From CAYHHI01 sp964356335 (GTDB taxonomy: Bacteria > Arandabacterota > Arandabacteria > Arandabacterales > Arandabacteraceae), in contig CAYHHI010000039.1 of NCBI GenBank assembly GCA_964356335.1, positions 1 to 32,083 of the forward strand: a stretch of DNA of 32,083 bases. Reading direction: 5' to 3'. Positions 31,529 through 32,083 of this stretch are shown here, one piece after another. Below the pieces are notes generated by a model that was given only the letters and a program-made list of their open reading frames with translations, searched no databases and was not told where the DNA came from. Numbering within the stretch: the stretch's first letter is position 1; each line of letters starts with the position of its first letter. The translations under genes and the position numbers were made by a program.

Positions 31529-32083
31529 ATGCATAGAAGAGACTATTATGAAGTGCTTGGCGTTGATCGTAATGCCGGCGAGGAAGAGATAAAGAAAGCC
31601 TATCGTCAGCTAGCCCTCAAGTATCATCCCGACCGGAATCCCAGCGACAAGAACGCCGAAGAGAGTTTCAAGGAAGCGACTGCGGCATACGAGGTCTTGC
31701 GAGACCCGTCGCGACGATCCCGGTACGACCAATTTGGACACGGCGGCCTGAAGGGTGCGGGCTTCGAATTTGACTTCGCCTCTTTCGACCTCGGTGAAGC
31801 CCTGAGGGCCTTCATGCGTGACTTCGGCGACCCCTTTGGCGGCGCCTTCGACGGCATCTTCGGTGCAACCACAAGAAGCAGAGCTTCCTCGGCGCGCCAC
31901 GGGAGCGACCTGCGGGTCAAGGTGAGTCTCGCGCTTGAAGAGATCGCCAAGGGTGCCGAGAAAAAGATCAAACTGAAGAGGCTTGGGGCCTGCAAGGTGT
32001 GTGGGGGAACGGGTGCCAAGAAAGGCAGGGCCTTGAAGACCTGTTCGGCATGCCAGGGGACAGGAGAGATAAGGCGGGTCCAA
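31529..32083 (+). CDS. dnaJ: Chaperone DnaJ, partial (runs off the window)
   Basis: Only the first 185 codons are present; the frame is open to the last base. The J domain occupies residues 1-70, beginning RDYYEVLGV and containing the HPD motif (KYHPDRNPSDKNAEE) that stimulates DnaK ATPase. A G/F-rich stretch follows (GFEFDFASFDLG...DPFGGAFDGIFG). The zinc-binding domain has begun with two CxxCxGxG repeats: CKVCGGTG and CSACQGTG. The start ATG 31529 gives MHRRDYYE, the normal DnaJ N-terminus; a GTG at 31520 would add three residues. The ribosome site is weak, so coupling to the transcript of grpE is likely. Confidence 0.96.
   Translation, partial: MHRRDYYEVLGVDRNAGEEEIKKAYRQLALKYHPDRNPSDKNAEESFKEATAAYEVLRDPSRRSRYDQFGHGGLKGAGFEFDFASFDLGEALRAFMRDFGDPFGGAFDGIFGATTRSRASSARHGSDLRVKVSLALEEIAKGAEKKIKLKRLGACKVCGGTGAKKGRALKTCSACQGTGEIRRVQ

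Noticed and set aside
1..32083. CRISPR array
   Set aside because: No regularly spaced identical repeats with unique spacers were seen; the repeats at 20039 and 16704 are too few and irregular.

Overview
The window looks like a piece of chromosome from an uncultivated Gram-negative bacterium. An outer-membrane porin-like protein with a C-terminal Phe, a type IV prepilin, GlmM/GlmS and a sigma-70 style promoter set (TTGACA-like boxes 16-18 bp from TA...T boxes) all point to a diderm. The GlmM active-site context (TASHNPAEWN) and the DUF5683-like protein resemble what I recall from the FCB superphylum, but I cannot place the organism from sequence alone. Genes are tightly packed. Non-ATG starts are unusually common (about 15 of 26 genes), including a TTG start for glmS that is fixed by its catalytic Cys.

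Layout. 1-1742: porin and a lone type IV prepilin. 1739-7750: a minus-strand membrane/methyltransferase-like/TPR fusion and a radical SAM-SPASM protein, then a HAD phosphatase (+) converging on a small minus-strand protein. 8018-13696: a GT-C-like membrane protein, galE, a double-GAF histidine kinase and a CheY-like regulator. 13759-16673: tRNA-Phe, tRNA-Thr and, almost touching them, a large gene that fuses a membrane anchor, an SPFH/band-7-like domain, an alkaline-phosphatase-superfamily domain and TPRs. 16825-18181: three small genes of unknown role; one is a stand-alone homologue of the N-terminal domain of cyanophycin synthetase, another a receiver-like protein without its phosphoacceptor Asp. 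18178-20037 (-): a GT39-like membrane protein with C-terminal TPRs. 20039-20188: a mobile-looking repeat element with 17-bp arms. 20245-29303: a co-directional run glmM, glmS, ridA, selD, selC (tRNA-Sec), DUF5683-like, lepB, lepA, hemW. 29407-32083: an orphan ABC substrate-binding protein, grpE, and the 5' part of dnaJ, cut by the window end.

How the genes fit together. glmM-glmS feed UDP-GlcNAc and envelope synthesis; galE and the two GT-C-like proteins suggest surface glycan assembly; the kinase/receiver pair beside galE may regulate it. The most informative local system is selenium: selD is read through an in-frame UGA at exactly the position of E. coli Cys17, with a SECIS-like hairpin 16 nt downstream, and the gene for tRNA-Sec (anticodon TCA) starts 14 bp after selD. 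The organism therefore very probably makes selenoproteins, and standard gene calling would truncate selD here.

The best candidates for undescribed biology are the SPFH-phosphatase-TPR fusion, the stand-alone cyanophycin-synthetase N-domain protein with its small neighbours, and the repeat element that may supply the glmM promoter and abuts the start codon of the opposite gene.
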